Source: Polytrichum commune
Taxonomy: Eukaryota > Streptophyta > Polytrichopsida > Polytrichales > Polytrichaceae
Reading direction: 5' to 3'
Assembly: GCA_950295325.1 (NCBI GenBank)
Contig: CATNTY010000003.1
Span: 1 to 64,000 of the forward strand
Length of the DNA: 64,000 nt
The stretch's first letter is position 1. Each line of letters starts with the position of its first letter. The position numbers were made by a program, and so were the translations under genes. Of this stretch, positions 1-9,360 are shown piece by piece. The notes under the pieces were generated by a model. The model saw nothing but the letters and a program-made list of their open reading frames with translations. It was not told the origin of the DNA and searched no databases.

Positions 1-49
1 AAATTGACACGAGCCGGTAAAACCTTCGGTCCTTAGGGAAAATAGGAGT
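1..49 (+). repeat. Family A palindromic repeat, 3' tail (copy A1)
   Basis: Family A is a 240-265 bp GC-rich element. It has an opening hairpin (CCCCTGCGG...CCGCAGGGG enclosing GTGAACACCTAGTGTTCGC and CGCTTCCCTTTAGGGAAGCG) and a tail hairpin around GGTAAAACCTTCGGTCCTTAG. Only the tail is present here, cut by the window edge. Confidence 0.85.
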
Positions 50-113
50 TAAAAAAATATATGCTTGCTAGATAAGGTTTTAAAATAGTTCAGCAAGTAA
101 AAAAAACAAAATG
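1..113 (+). other. 3' end of an upstream cob group I intron (partial)
   Basis: The stretch before the cob mini-exon ends with a group I-type 3' segment (ATAGTTCAGC, comparable to the S element AAGATATAGTCC elsewhere here) and a terminal G at 113. Its 5' part lies outside the window. Positions 1-49 are the tail of a family A repeat, so that repeat sits inside the intron. Confidence 0.55.
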
Positions 114-983
114 ACAGCTTTCTTAGGTTATCCCATTAGCCTAAAACGGTGCGATTTTATTATTCATACACATGATTTTATTGCTTATTCAAGTTTACCT
201 ATTATTATGTCACCGAGACTTTCGAATATTATGGAAAAACATAATATTGAACCTTATGCAGTCTTTGAAAATTTACATTTATCTAAATCAAGAGATCAAG
301 CTAATTACCATCTAAAAGATTTAGCAGGTATTTATTTAATTGTAAACCTTATAGATGGGAGCTCTTTTTACGTAGGAAGTGCTACAACTAATAGACTGTA
401 TGCAAGATTAATGAAACATCTTTATTATTTAAAGGGAAATTCAAATGTATCAAAGGATGTTAAAAAATTTGGAAGAGAAAACTTTGCTTTTGTTGTTTTG
501 GACATAATTCCTGAAAAAATAACTGATAAAACAAATCTAGTATTATTAAGTCTTGAGCAAAGATATCTTGATTTATTAAAACCTATTTATAATATAGTTC
601 CAATTGCAGGAAATACTTTTGGTTATAAGCATACCGAAGAAACTATTCAATCTATGCGAGATAACTATAGCGATGTACGTCGAGAAAGAATAGGTAGTTT
701 AAATAGAGGAAAATCTCTAACTTCAAGAACACGAGAACTTATGCGTGAAGCTTCTTTAAAACGAGAAGCAATCTCTCAAGAAACTAAAGATAAATGTAAA
801 ACAAAAGAGCGAGCTATTACAGTAATACGACTAAGTGACAGCTCATTAGTAGGTAACTTCCCAAACATTTTAGAAGCTGCTAAATATTTAAAATGCGGCG
901 AAAAAACAATTCGACGTGCGTTAAAAGCAAACCCTACAGGAGGAATTGTTAAAAGCACTTACAAAGTTATGGACAGCAAATAA
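111..983 (+). CDS. GIY-YIG homing endonuclease in cob intron
   Basis: This ORF is continuous with the cob mini-exon (it begins MTAFLGY), so the nuclease is probably translated as an exon fusion and then processed. The GIY-YIG domain covers about residues 72-170: GIYLIVN, FYVGSA, the catalytic Glu in LEQRYLDLL and the Asn in YNIV. A DNA-binding tail follows, with modular NUMOD-like helices ([10 protein letters not shown]) and a helix-turn-helix ([20 protein letters not shown]). No internal stop is seen. Its role is to cut an intronless cob allele and drive intron spread. It looks intact. Confidence 0.9.
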   Translation: MTAFLGYPISLKRCDFIIHTHDFIAYSSLPIIMSPRLSNIMEKHNIEPYAVFENLHLSKSRDQANYHLKDLAGIYLIVNLIDGSSFYVGSATTNRLYARLMKHLYYLKGNSNVSKDVKKFGRENFAFVVLDIIPEKITDKTNLVLLSLEQRYLDLLKPIYNIVPIAGNTFGYKHTEETIQSMRDNYSDVRRERIGSLNRGKSLTSRTRELMREASLKREAISQETKDKCKTKERAITVIRLSDSSLVGNFPNILEAAKYLKCGEKTIRRALKANPTGGIVKSTYKVMDSK

Positions 984-3900
984 TTTATGAATATAACTTC
1001 CATTCCGTGGTCCTACTATTATACTATGTAATATACAAATAAAAATAGTTGTTATATAGTAGTTTACCCTTACAGTGGTAAAGAAAAATCTAAGGTTCCC
1101 TTTATTTTTCGGCAATGCTTGTGAAAACGGTTAACGTAATACTTCTAACGAAGACCGTCGGTTATTTGTATAATCGCTACAGACTAGTGCACAAGTGGGT
1201 ATCTGAAATGATGCTTAATGTTTAGTCGAACTCTCTAAATTATAATGAGGCCTAAAATGGCCAAAATTTACATAATATTTTAAATATAATTTTACATCTG
1301 GAAGTATTACCCGCCTTGGGCGGACAGATGAGACTACGAGAGTTGTATGTTTTACCTTACGGTCAAATGAGCCTTTGGGGTGCGACAGTAATTACTAACC
1401 TACTTTCAGCAATTCCATGGATTGGTCAAGATTTTGTTCAATTAGTTTATACAAACACAATATATATGATTACTGCTTTACCCTTAATCGGAACCATTAA
1501 CTGGGGTTCTCGACGCAGGCCAAAAAGCTAGAAGTTCTGAACAATTACAGCAGTTTTTTACTATTCCTCATTCATTCCTAGTACAACTAGCGGGTCTTAT
1601 TGATGGATTCAAAACTTACATTTTAGCAGTACTCATAAACTCTCATGGACTAATAAAATCTCTCTATTTGCTGGGAACCAACTTAAATAATTAGTAGTTA
1701 AATTAATAAACTCAAAATCTAATTAGTCTTTCATTCCCCTTCTTTATAAACCCCTGCGGTTCAGGAGCAACTGTGAACACCTAGTGTTCGCAGTTACTCC
1801 GAATAAGGCTAGATCCGCTTCCCTTTAGGGAAGCGGGCCGCAGGGGCTCCTATTTACCTCCTCGTATTGACTACCGGTCATCTGTGATGTCCGGCAGCCA
1901 ATACTTAGATGGGCCTCTAAAGTTTTACCGCCCGGTCAATGAAATTGACACGAGCCGGTAAAACCTTCGGTCCTTAGGGAAAATAGGGATTTGAATTTAT
2001 CATAAATAAAGATTAGAAGGAATTAAGACAAGTTGCAATCAGCAGGTAACAATGTTCACACCTCAACGAATACACGGGAGAAATAGCGGATATCAAATTT
2101 ATTCCTATTAAGATATATTCTATTTCTAGCACTTAACATTACATTAATAATTATTGTGCTATAAATGGGGGAGGTTTCTCAGTGTCAAATGCTACTTTAA
2201 ATAGATTCTTCTCATTACACTATCTATTACCATTCGTGTTAGCAGCTTTAGCAGCAATGCACTTATTAGCTTGGAAAAGGGCTTAAAATATAATGAAAAC
2301 GAAGTCCCTTACAGGGAAAGAGCATCTTCCGTCCAAATTATGTTAATTAAATTACACTATATGCTGGGACACCTGTAATCCCTGAAAAGACATGCAAATA
2401 TCTTAAAATTCACGAGGATTGGGCTATCAGCAGGGTATTAACCATGTTAAACCCTCAGAGAATTTATGTGTAACACTATTAAATTTCGCCAAATCTACAT
2501 AAATGGGGATTATGGGAATATCTTAGTGAAGATAAATTCCAACCTTATTTGCCTAGTCAGGCATATTCCTAACCTAAAAAAGGTCGGGGGGGTTCGCTTC
2601 TATTTAGTAAATGTTCTAGTGTTTCCCCAACACGTGCTCGTCTACTAACTAGAGAGGAAAAAAACAGTATTAGTCTTAACGATAATCTTTCCGAAATTTT
2701 GGTTGGAATCCTTTTAGGTGACGGCCACATGAGAAAGTTCAATCTTAGAGCCGAGAGTAAATCAAATGCAAGATTGGTTATCACACAAAGCGAAAAACAA
2801 AGTGATTTAGTTCATCATATTTATGATTTATTTAAGGATTTTTGTGGTTCTGCTCCTGTAAAAAAATCCTCTCTAATTAAAGAAACAGGAAATACTAGAC
2901 ATTATGTAACATTTGCAACCAGAACTCTGCCTTGTTTCAATAACCCATATTCACAATTCTATAATAATAGAGTAAAAATAGTGCCCTTAAACATTAAGGA
3001 TAGTTTAACAGCTGTTGGTTTGGCCTATTGGTTGATGGGAGATGCTACTTGGGTAGGTTCTGGAGTTAGAATTCAAACCGATAACTTCACATTAAAGGAA
3101 GTAAATTTATTAATTAATGTTATTAATTCTAAATTTGGTTTAAATTCATCTATTAATGTTGCAAATAAATCTAAAGGTCAATATAGCATATACATCCCTA
3201 AAAAAGATTTGGATTTACTAAGAAAATTAGTAACTCCACACTTTCTTCCTACTTTTTTGTATAAATTAGGTATTAGCGAAAAAAAAGATTAGCTTCACCA
3301 ACACGGTTCAAGTAACCCTTTAGGTATTTCAGGAAATGTTGATAGACTAAGTTTCCACCCATTCTTTACTTTCAAAGATTTGGTAACAGTATTCTTATTC
3401 TTATTAACTCTATCTATTTTTGTATTCTATATGCCTAATGTATTAGGACACAGTGATAATTATATCCCAGCAAATCCAATGTCTACTCCAGCCTCAATTG
3501 TTCCTGAGTGGTAAGTAAAGATGCCACGCTTAAGAGAAATCTTATGAAAAATTAACTTTACTATTTGTTGGAAAATCCTAAAGATGTTAATATTTAATTC
3601 CAAATAAAAACTTAACAATGTAACAATGGATAATCAACAGGGAACCAAGTTATACTTACGTACAACCCCTGCGGTTCAGGAGCAACTGTGAACACCTAGT
3701 GTTCGCAGTTACTCCGAATAAGGCTAGATCCGCTTCCCTTTAGGGAAGCGGGCCGGGCTTAAATAATATATTTTCCTCCGCAGGGGCTCCTATTTACCTC
3801 CTCGTATTGACTACCGGTCATCTGTGATGTCCGGCAGCCAATACTTAGATGGGCCTCTAAAGTTTTACCGCCCGGTCAATGAAATTGACACGAGCCGGTA

Positions 3901-4402
3901 AAACCTTCGGTCCTTAGGGTAAATAGGGGTAATAAATGCAAAATTGTTGTTACAGTTTAATAGTAGTACCCTAAGAGACTATACGTAAAGCTCCTTAATT
4001 GTAAATTGAGGATGAAGAAATAGTCCAGCCATTTTATTAACAAAAATGGATAATATAGATCTTTTACCTTACTATGCAATTTTACGATCTATCCCTAACA
4101 AATTGCTAGGAGTTATAGCTATGTTTGCTTCATTGTTAATACTATTAATAATGCCAATCGTTGACACATCTAGAATTAGAGGTAACCAATTCAGACCAAT
4201 AATGAAATTCTTCTTCTGGGTATTTGTGGCTGACTTCTTTATCCTAATGTGGATTGGAAGTCAACACCCAAACTCACCATTTGTAGAAGTAGGACAAGTA
4301 GCTACAGCATTGTACTTTGCTTGGTTTGTAATTATTGTGCCTGTAACAGGTGTAATCGAAAATACTTTAATGGATCTTGCTTTAGAAAACCCAAATTCAT
4401 AA
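114..4402 (+). CDS. cob: Apocytochrome b, complex III (3' part, five exons)
   Basis: Exons proposed: 114-128 (TAFLG), 1346-1448, 2168-2271, 3293-3512 and 4059-4402, ending in TAA. They sum to 786 nt, an exact codon multiple. The joined protein runs [18 protein letters not shown], then [28 protein letters not shown] and SIVPEWYLLPYYA to VIENTLMDL, which is the textbook cytochrome b order: Qo-site helix C, the heme-ligand His region and the PEW motif (here PEWY). Every junction has a T before the intron and a G at the intron end. The first exon is only 15 nt long. The 5' exons lie upstream of the window. Cytochrome b is the inner-membrane heme b subunit of ubiquinol-cytochrome c reductase. Confidence 0.95.
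129..1345 (+). other. cob group I intron hosting the GIY-YIG gene
   Basis: It lies between TTAGGT and TATGTTTTACC, i.e. between L-G and Y-V of cytochrome b. The 5' exon ends in T and the intron ends in G (1345). The region after the ORF (1000-1345) is AT-rich, with several short hairpins and a P10-type end. I did not resolve the intron subclass. Confidence 0.75.
1531..1660 (+). pseudogene. LAGLIDADG homing endonuclease remnant
   Basis: Conceptual translation gives [19 protein letters not shown] around 1555-1608, a clear first LAGLIDADG motif, followed within about 50 codons by stops and frame changes. The second motif is absent. This is the 5' stub of the HEG that once occupied this cob intron. 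Confidence 0.6.
1751..1989 (+). repeat. Family A repeat (copy A2)
   Basis: Full-length copy inside the cob intron, without the 21-nt AT insert found in copies A3 and A5. Confidence 0.9.
2272..3292 (+). other. cob group I intron hosting a LAGLIDADG gene
   Basis: It lies between TTAGCT and CTTCACCAACACGG (A-L of ALHQHGSS). Core signals include CTATATGCTGGGAC near 2357, CTATCAGCAGGGTAT near 2424 and CCTCAGAGAATTTATGTG near 2452. The ORF runs to the 3' splice site and its stop codon TAG (3290-3292) forms the last bases of the intron. Confidence 0.8.
2699..3292 (+). CDS. LAGLIDADG homing endonuclease (LAGLIDADG_2 type)
   Basis: It carries both family motifs: LVGILLGDG at the N-terminus and LAYWLMGDA about residue 113, with typical FNPYSQFY and PTFLYKLGI segments. 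The same frame stays open upstream to 2573, and codons from about 2640 read [18 protein letters not shown], the usual residues before the first motif. There is no ATG in that extension, so translation may start at TTG 2699 or earlier, or the gene may have lost its start. It probably promotes homing of the cob intron. Confidence 0.85.
   Translation: MVGILLGDGHMRKFNLRAESKSNARLVITQSEKQSDLVHHIYDLFKDFCGSAPVKKSSLIKETGNTRHYVTFATRTLPCFNNPYSQFYNNRVKIVPLNIKDSLTAVGLAYWLMGDATWVGSGVRIQTDNFTLKEVNLLINVINSKFGLNSSINVANKSKGQYSIYIPKKDLDLLRKLVTPHFLPTFLYKLGISEKKD
3513..4058 (+). other. cob group I intron without an ORF
   Basis: It interrupts the Tyr codon of PEWYLLP. Core signals are AATCAACAGGGAACC near 3632, CCTAAGAGACTATACG near 3969 and GAAGAAATAGTCC near 4013. 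A family A repeat fills the loop between them and accounts for half of the length. Confidence 0.8.
3666..3930 (+). repeat. Family A repeat (copy A3)
   Basis: This copy carries a 21-nt AT-rich insert (GGCTTAAATAATATATTTTCC) between the two halves of the GC stem. The identical insert is in copy A5. Confidence 0.9.
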
Positions 4403-4774
4403 TTTATTTGCAAAAAACAAAATAAAGTTCTGGCATCCGCCCTTTAGAGTAGGATGCAGAACGGCTAATTTCCCGTGGGCTTCAGGGTGGAGCTCATTCT
4501 CCATCCTGGAAGACGTACATCCCAGGAGCCCGATTTTTTCTCAAGCTAAATCGGATCTAAGCGAAGTCGGGTAATTTTTAATGTCAAGAACAATAGTCAA
4601 AAATGAAATTTGAAAAATGAAACTTTCAACCCCTTTGTGTGATAAGAAGTTTTTCCTCTGTCTTTTCCTGCACTCGTTTTACCGTCTGTGTCAGGGTAAA
4701 TGGACATAGGAATGGGGCAGTGTTAAGGATGCCATATTATGCTAGTCCGTTTTTATTAAAAGAGATAAATACAT

Positions 4775-4887
4775 CAGTGATTCGACGGTCGTAAGACGCT
4801 TTTTGCATGGGCCGTAGGTCCCTAGCAAAAAGAGAATCACAGTCCCTGCGGAGGGGGACGCCTACGCACGTCCTATTCCGCAGGGAA
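4775..4887 (-). repeat. Family B double hairpin (copy B1, long form)
   Basis: Family B consists of hairpin 1 CCCTGCGGAATAGGACGTGC...CCGCAGGG and hairpin 2 ACTGTAAATTG...CAATTTACAGT. In the long form hairpin 2 is ACTGTGATTC...GAATCAC and includes an inner arm CTTTTTGC...GCAAAAAG. This copy is in reverse orientation. Confidence 0.85.
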
Positions 4888-5047
4888 TTCAAAACTATCC
4901 CGGAATTTAGGCCGCTTTGATCTAAGCTCACAGCTGACCCTAAATGTGTAGGAACCAGTGATAGCCCGCGACCTGTGGTCTTGATAACATGACCCTTCGG
5001 TCGCAGGGTTCATAGAAGATGATCTTGTGGCCATAGTGTCGTGCTTG

Positions 5048-5092
5048 CCCCCCGATTTGCGCATCATGATCTTAGATCATGATGGCCAAATC
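5048..5092 (+). repeat. Family F palindrome (copy F1)
   Basis: CGATTTGCGCATCATGATC, then TTAGATCATGATGGCCAAATCG: an imperfect palindrome centred on GATCTTAGATC. Copies recur at 10916, 19273, 60908 and 62782. Confidence 0.85.
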
Positions 5093-5111
5093 GTACTCTT
5101 CCCTGAAAGTT

Positions 5112-5147
5112 GAGGTTAGGGTAGAGGTTAGGGTAGAGGTTAGGGAA
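5112..5147 (+). repeat. 12-bp tandem repeat, three copies
   Basis: GAGGTTAGGGTA repeated three times. A single unit follows the family F copies at 10980 and 19200, so the array probably expanded from that element's flank. Confidence 0.85.
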
Positions 5148-5398
5148 GCACGTTCGGAGGCCGCGGTTGCTACTTTAACACCCCTGCGCCCCAAGTGAGG
5201 GAGCGCGGTGTATACTTCGTTTCTCCGCTCTGTTGTGGGGAAGCGGGATAGGAACGTTAATAGCGTCAATCGTCGCTTGAGGCGGGGGGAGGCCACAATG
5301 AGGGCATGCCTGGCAAATCAGCATGCCATTAAAGTTGCCCGCAAAGGGGTAGAAAAAACAAAAATGGAATTTTATTTTCTTATTCAAATTCTCGAAGT

Positions 5399-5470
5399 GG
5401 TGTTATAGCATAGTGGTCATGCGGAGTACTGTTAATACTTTTAACAGAGGTTCAATTCCTCTTAACGCCT
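5399..5470 (+). tRNA. trnN: tRNA-Asn (GUU)
   Basis: Complete cloverleaf. Acceptor GGTGTTA/TAACGCC has one wobble, the D stem is GCAT/ATGC, the anticodon loop is CTGTTAA (anticodon GTT, T33 present), and the T arm is AGAGG TTCAATT CCTCT. Confidence 0.92.
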
Positions 5471-5861
5471 TAGTTGCCCTTCGGGCAACTACCCCTTTGG
5501 ATTTGGTCGCAGTAGCCTGGGGCTTGCTCCGCGGTGAGGATGGCCCACCTGTGATAGGGATCCGTAAGACAAATCATTCCGCGCTCCGGCAAAATCCCAG
5601 GTTATACTTTAAGTGAAAGTATACCTGGCATTTCTACGCCGATTTAAAGAGCGCGAGATGTATATAAAAGAAGAGTATAATAAATCTTATCCTCTTAAAA
5701 CTTTTAACCATACTCCTCTGACTAACCCATTTCGACGGCACGATTTTATTTGCGCTGTGGACTCCGACTAAAGTAGGCGTTTCAAATGTGTCCGGCTAAA
5801 GCTCTACACAGAGCGAATCAACCTACACGCCTTACAGGCATATAGTTCTGGAATTATCAAA
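5471..5861. other. Spacer after tRNA-Asn
   Basis: It starts with a strong hairpin (GTTGCCCTTCGGGCAAC, 5473-5489) directly after the tRNA, a possible processing or transcript-stability signal. The rest contains short inverted repeats and no gene that I recognise. Confidence 0.5.
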
Positions 5862-6008
5862 ATGGCCCTAGGTTTCGTCTTATGGTGAAGGGCAGTGTTT
5901 GAATTCTACGGTTCTTCATTCATAGAGGATGTGATTATATTATGAGATTACTCTCTGATATGATATACCTTAAAAATGTCAGTCTTATAAATATTTATAA
6001 TTAAAACC
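5862..6008 (+). promoter_or_regulatory. Copy of the nad1 leader ahead of a HEG
   Basis: It shares with the region upstream of nad1 (59530-60100) the blocks GGCCCTAGGTTTCGTCTTATG, TTCATAGAGGATGTGATTATATTAT, GATATGATATACCTT, and GTCTTATAAATATTTA just before the start codon. Only spacing and a few bases differ. It presumably supplies transcription or translation signals to the ORF starting at 6009. Confidence 0.7.
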
Positions 6009-6644
6009 ATGAAAAGAAATAGCATGACTCAAGCAGAACGATTACAGTTCTCTTTACCTCAAAATCAGAAAGACATTCTTGTCGGGCTTATCCTCGGGGA
6101 TATGTGCATTCGGAAACGAAAAGCAAGTGTGAATGCAAGATTGCAATTTGAACAAAGTATTTTACATGAGGATTATCTGCTCCACCTTTATGATTTGTTT
6201 AAAACTTATTGTTCTTCATTGCCCAAAACAACTAATCGACCACCGCACAAAGTAACATGTAAAATATATACTAGAGTTACGTTTAATACCTTTTCCTTAC
6301 CTTGCTTTAATGAATTCTATGATTTGTTCTATCCGAACGGGCAAAAAGTAGTTCCATTAAACATAGGGGAGTTGCTTACTCCTTTGTCTTTAGTTTACTG
6401 GCTTTGTGACGATGGTAGTTTTAATAAAAAAGACCGGGCATTAGTGCTAAGTACTCAAAGTTTCACTCTTGCTGAGGTAAAACTTCTAGTTCAAGTTTTA
6501 ACTGACAAGTTCGGGTTGAAAAGCACAATTAATACAAATAATGGTGGTTTTACAATCAGAATTTCAGCCAAATCAACACCGGTTTTACAATCCTTATTGA
6601 AGGACCTTATGCCAACCATGATGCTCCACAAAATCGGGCTATAA
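6009..6644 (+). CDS. Free-standing LAGLIDADG homing endonuclease
   Basis: 211 aa, apparently intact. Motif 1 is LVGLILGDM at residues 24-32, with Met replacing the usual final Gly. Motif 2 is LVYWLCDDG near residue 133. It ends with the family C-terminus MMLHKIGL. It starts with ATG directly behind a nad1-type leader and is not inside a recognisable intron, so it may be expressed as an independent gene. The closest relatives within the window are the ORFs at 16461 and 21456. Confidence 0.88.
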   Translation: MKRNSMTQAERLQFSLPQNQKDILVGLILGDMCIRKRKASVNARLQFEQSILHEDYLLHLYDLFKTYCSSLPKTTNRPPHKVTCKIYTRVTFNTFSLPCFNEFYDLFYPNGQKVVPLNIGELLTPLSLVYWLCDDGSFNKKDRALVLSTQSFTLAEVKLLVQVLTDKFGLKSTINTNNGGFTIRISAKSTPVLQSLLKDLMPTMMLHKIGL

Positions 6645-7572
6645 ATTATGGTAATAATTTAGCCTGCCAAAATAAATACATCAGTAAATTCCTCTAAGGC
6701 CGACACAGGCGGCAATTACCACCGTCGTGTTGGTGTAACCGCGCCTACCCCCGTTGGGGAGCGGACTATGTAGACAATCCTCTGCCCCTCGCAAGTTTTG
6801 GTGTCCATCATGATCATAGATCAAGCATGGCAGCTGTGTGGCAAAACGCCTAAAATCATACCCCAATTTATATGTCGGCGTAGCCGACGGACCTTAACCA
6901 AGCTTCAGGCCCATGAGAAATTAGGGGTTTAATTTAGAATCGGAGATTCCATCGTACACCTGACCCGTTGGGGTGGGCCTAACTGTACCCAGGATACTAT
7001 GGCCAGGGGGTCCTCTTCGATGAACCCCGCGACCGAAGGTCGCGGACTACTGACTGGTCCCTTCCCAAAGACCCCGCCTTTCTTTGCATCATGGTCAAAG
7101 ATCAAGCATGGCACCTGCGCGGGAAAATTGATCTCGGCCGACTGGGTTAATCAAAACCCCAAATGATAAACTCATGGCTCAACTATCTGGGATCTTCTTG
7201 TAATAAGTAAAATAACTCCCATAACCCTTGAACACATGTCCTGGGGCTCTGGATTTCATTTTTCTTACCTTGCTAGGGACGCTGCTGAATCGGCGATCGA
7301 AAGCTCGTTTTCATTGTTGAGTTAACTCAACTTCTGAAAACGATCGGTTTGTATTACTCGGTTTCAGCTAGATCAAAAAAAATAAAAACAAAAATAAACT
7401 TCTGGCTAGCTGGTGCACTAAGTGCACCATCAATACCCTAGTCAAATTGGGGTTAATTTTCAAGGAAAACCTATCCTGTATAAAAATAAAATACTGGATT
7501 CAGCCTTTTTCTAAAAAAAAACAAATATTTAGAAATGCGAAAGCATAGGCACAATTAAAAACAAAAACAAAA
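6645..7572. other. HEG to nad6 spacer
   Basis: No gene recognised. It holds two diverged family F-like segments (around 6808 and 7087, both GATCAAGCATGGC), GC-rich hairpins (CCGCGACCGAAGGTCGCGG near 7027; GGTGCACTAAGTGCACC near 7413) and an AT-rich leader before nad6. Confidence 0.55.
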
Positions 7573-8286
7573 ATGATAAACAACTTTTTATTAGACGTGT
7601 TAGCCGCTGGAGCTATCTTATCAGGTATTTTAGTTATTACTTCTAAAAACCCTGTAATTGCTGTACTTTTCTTAATTTCAGCATTCGTAAATGCAGCTGG
7701 ATATTTATTATTATTAGGTGTAGGATTTATTGGTATCTCATATATTATTGTATACGTTGGTGCAATAACTGTTCTTTTCCTATTCGTAATTATGATGATC
7801 AACATTAAATTAGCAGATATCCTAGATGTGGGGAGTCAATATACAAAAAATCTGCCTTTAGCCTTTACTGTTGGATCTTTATTTGTTTATGAAATTTTCA
7901 CAATAATTCCTGCAAGTTATAGTAATGTTTCTGTCTTAAATCTTCCGATAGATTTATTAAACTATGTGAATGGGTTATTCTTTGGTTCTAACGTTGCTTC
8001 AATTGATGAGGTAGGTGTAACACAAAATCCGTATATCGCGGATACTGTATTTAATAACTTCTTGCAAATAGAAGCACTAGGCCATGGACTTTACACATAT
8101 GGGGCTGTAATATTCCTCATAAGTAGTATAATTTTACTACTTTCTATGTTAGCGCCTATTTCAACTGTTCTTAAAATAGGTAACAGTCAACAAGCAGGAT
8201 CTAATTCCAACCCCTCCCAAGGGTCTAACTCATTTAGCCGATCAAGCTTGGTTAAATTTCATTCTCAGCACAACCTAAAAATGTAA
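7573..8286 (+). CDS. nad6: NADH dehydrogenase subunit 6
   Basis: 237 aa membrane protein of complex I. It shows the family pattern: an N-terminal helix with SGILVITSKNPVIAVLFLI, the highly conserved GISYIIVYVGAITVLFLFVIMMI around residues 55-77, and the C-terminal GHGLYTYGAVIFLISSIILLLSMLAP. About 35 polar residues follow the last helix (NSNPSQGSNSFSRSS), a longer tail than usual. No intron. A family A repeat begins 49 bp after the stop. Confidence 0.95.
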   Translation: MINNFLLDVLAAGAILSGILVITSKNPVIAVLFLISAFVNAAGYLLLLGVGFIGISYIIVYVGAITVLFLFVIMMINIKLADILDVGSQYTKNLPLAFTVGSLFVYEIFTIIPASYSNVSVLNLPIDLLNYVNGLFFGSNVASIDEVGVTQNPYIADTVFNNFLQIEALGHGLYTYGAVIFLISSIILLLSMLAPISTVLKIGNSQQAGSNSNPSQGSNSFSRSSLVKFHSQHNLKM

Positions 8287-8335
8287 GCTTCTTATCATAC
8301 ATCTTCTTCTTCTGGTGAAAATAAAGATCAATCTA

Positions 8336-8583
8336 CCCCTGCGGTTCAGGAGCAACTGTGAACACCTAGTGTTCGCAGTTACTCCGAATAAGGCTAGATC
8401 CGCTTCCCTTTAGGGAAGCGGGCCGGGCCCTCCGCAGGGGCTCCTATTTACCTCCTCGTATTGACTACCGGTCATCTGTGATGTCCGGCAGCCAATACTT
8501 AGATGGGCCTCTAAAGTTTTACCGCCCGGTCAATGAAATTGACACGAGCCGGTAAAACCTTCGGTCCTTAGGGAAAATAGGGG
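8336..8583 (+). repeat. Family A repeat (copy A4)
   Basis: Full-length copy immediately after nad6, with the short GGGCCC join between stem halves. Confidence 0.9.
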
Positions 8584-8810
8584 TAGTTTCAACTCCTAAT
8601 ATAAAATTAAACCCTTGGGCAGTGACAGGTCTTACTGATGCAGAACTTAATAATGGGACTAAACTTTCTTCTATAGTACCTTCTAACATAGGTGATCTAC
8701 TTACTCCTATATCTTTAGCTTATTGGCTGTGCGACGATGGAAGTTTTGGTAAATCAAGTCAAAGAGTTACTCTTTGTACAGAATCATTTACTTTGGAAGA
8801 AGTAAACTTA

Positions 8811-9073
8811 CCCCTGCGGTTCAGGAGCAACTGTGAACACCTAGTGTTCGCAGTTACTCCGAATAAGGCTAGATCCGCTTCCCTTTAGGGAAGCGGGCCG
8901 GGCTTAAATAATATATTTTCCTCCGCAGGGGCTCCTATTTTCCTCCTCGTATTGACTACCGGTCATCTGTGATGTCCGGCAGCCAATACTTAGATGGGCC
9001 TCTAAAGTTTTACCGCCCGGTCAATGAAATTGACACGAGCCGGTAAAACCTTCGGTCCTTAGGGAAAATAGGA
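8811..9073 (+). repeat. Family A repeat inserted in a HEG (copy A5)
   Basis: Inserted between Leu codons of EEVNL-LV in the LAGLIDADG remnant. It carries the same 21-nt AT insert as copy A3. Confidence 0.9.
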
Positions 9074-9090
9074 GTTAGTTAATGTTTTAA

Positions 9091-9133
9091 ACCCCGCGGC
9101 TTCGCTCCGGCCGCGCCCATTAACAGGCGCGGG
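9091..9133. repeat. GC-rich hairpin inserted in the same HEG
   Basis: CCCCGCGGC...GCGCGGG with inner CGGCTTCGCTCCGGCCG. The HEG reading resumes on both sides. Confidence 0.6.
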
Positions 9134-9360
9134 ATTTGAAGTGTTTCAAATTTAATAGAGGCAGTGGTTATAGAATGGCAATCCCACGAAAATCATTGCC
9201 TATTTTACAAGCTTTATTAAAAGACATAATACCCCCTATGATGAAACATAAAATAGGCCTTTAAGTTTGTAAAAATGAATCTTTCAACCCTTCCCTTGAG
9301 GCAACTACGGGGCTAACTCCGCCTGATCCAGGAGGCCTCAGAGGCCTCCCCGATAGCGTA

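Larger units (their letters stand above)
1449..2167 (+). other. cob group I intron with decayed HEG
   Basis: It interrupts the Trp codon of VWGGFS. Core elements are visible: CAATCAGCAGGTAAC near 2038, the R-like CCTCAACGAATACACG near 2057, and AAGATATATTC near 2108. A family A repeat (1751-1989) sits just upstream of the core, inside a loop. Confidence 0.75.
4403..5398. other. cob to tRNA-Asn spacer
   Basis: No gene recognised. It holds several hairpins (for example around 4430-4520: CTGGCATCCG, CTCCATCCTGGAAGACG), one family B copy, one family F copy and a short tandem array. The ORFs on both strands here run through palindromes and have no family features. Confidence 0.6.
8596..9262 (+). 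pseudogene. Chimeric LAGLIDADG remnant split by two palindromes
   Basis: The frame begins with NPWAVTGLTDAE (first motif of a LAGLIDADG_1 enzyme) and passes directly into a LAGLIDADG_2 body: VPSNIGDLLTPISLAYWLCDDG, then FTLEEVNL. That body is cut by repeat A5 (8811-9073), resumes for a few codons (LVNVL, about 9074-9090), is cut again by a GC hairpin (9091-9133), and ends with the family C-terminus (RKSLPILQALLKD to MMKHKIGL, TAA). It has no intact frame. Confidence 0.7.

Noticed and set aside
4737-5387. Overlapping reverse-strand ORFs of 60-75 codons
   Set aside because: They run through family B and F palindromes, overlap each other in different frames and lack family motifs. The same holds for ORFs at 6681-7114, 19361-19651, 35652-36126, 38378-38946 and 47016-48426.
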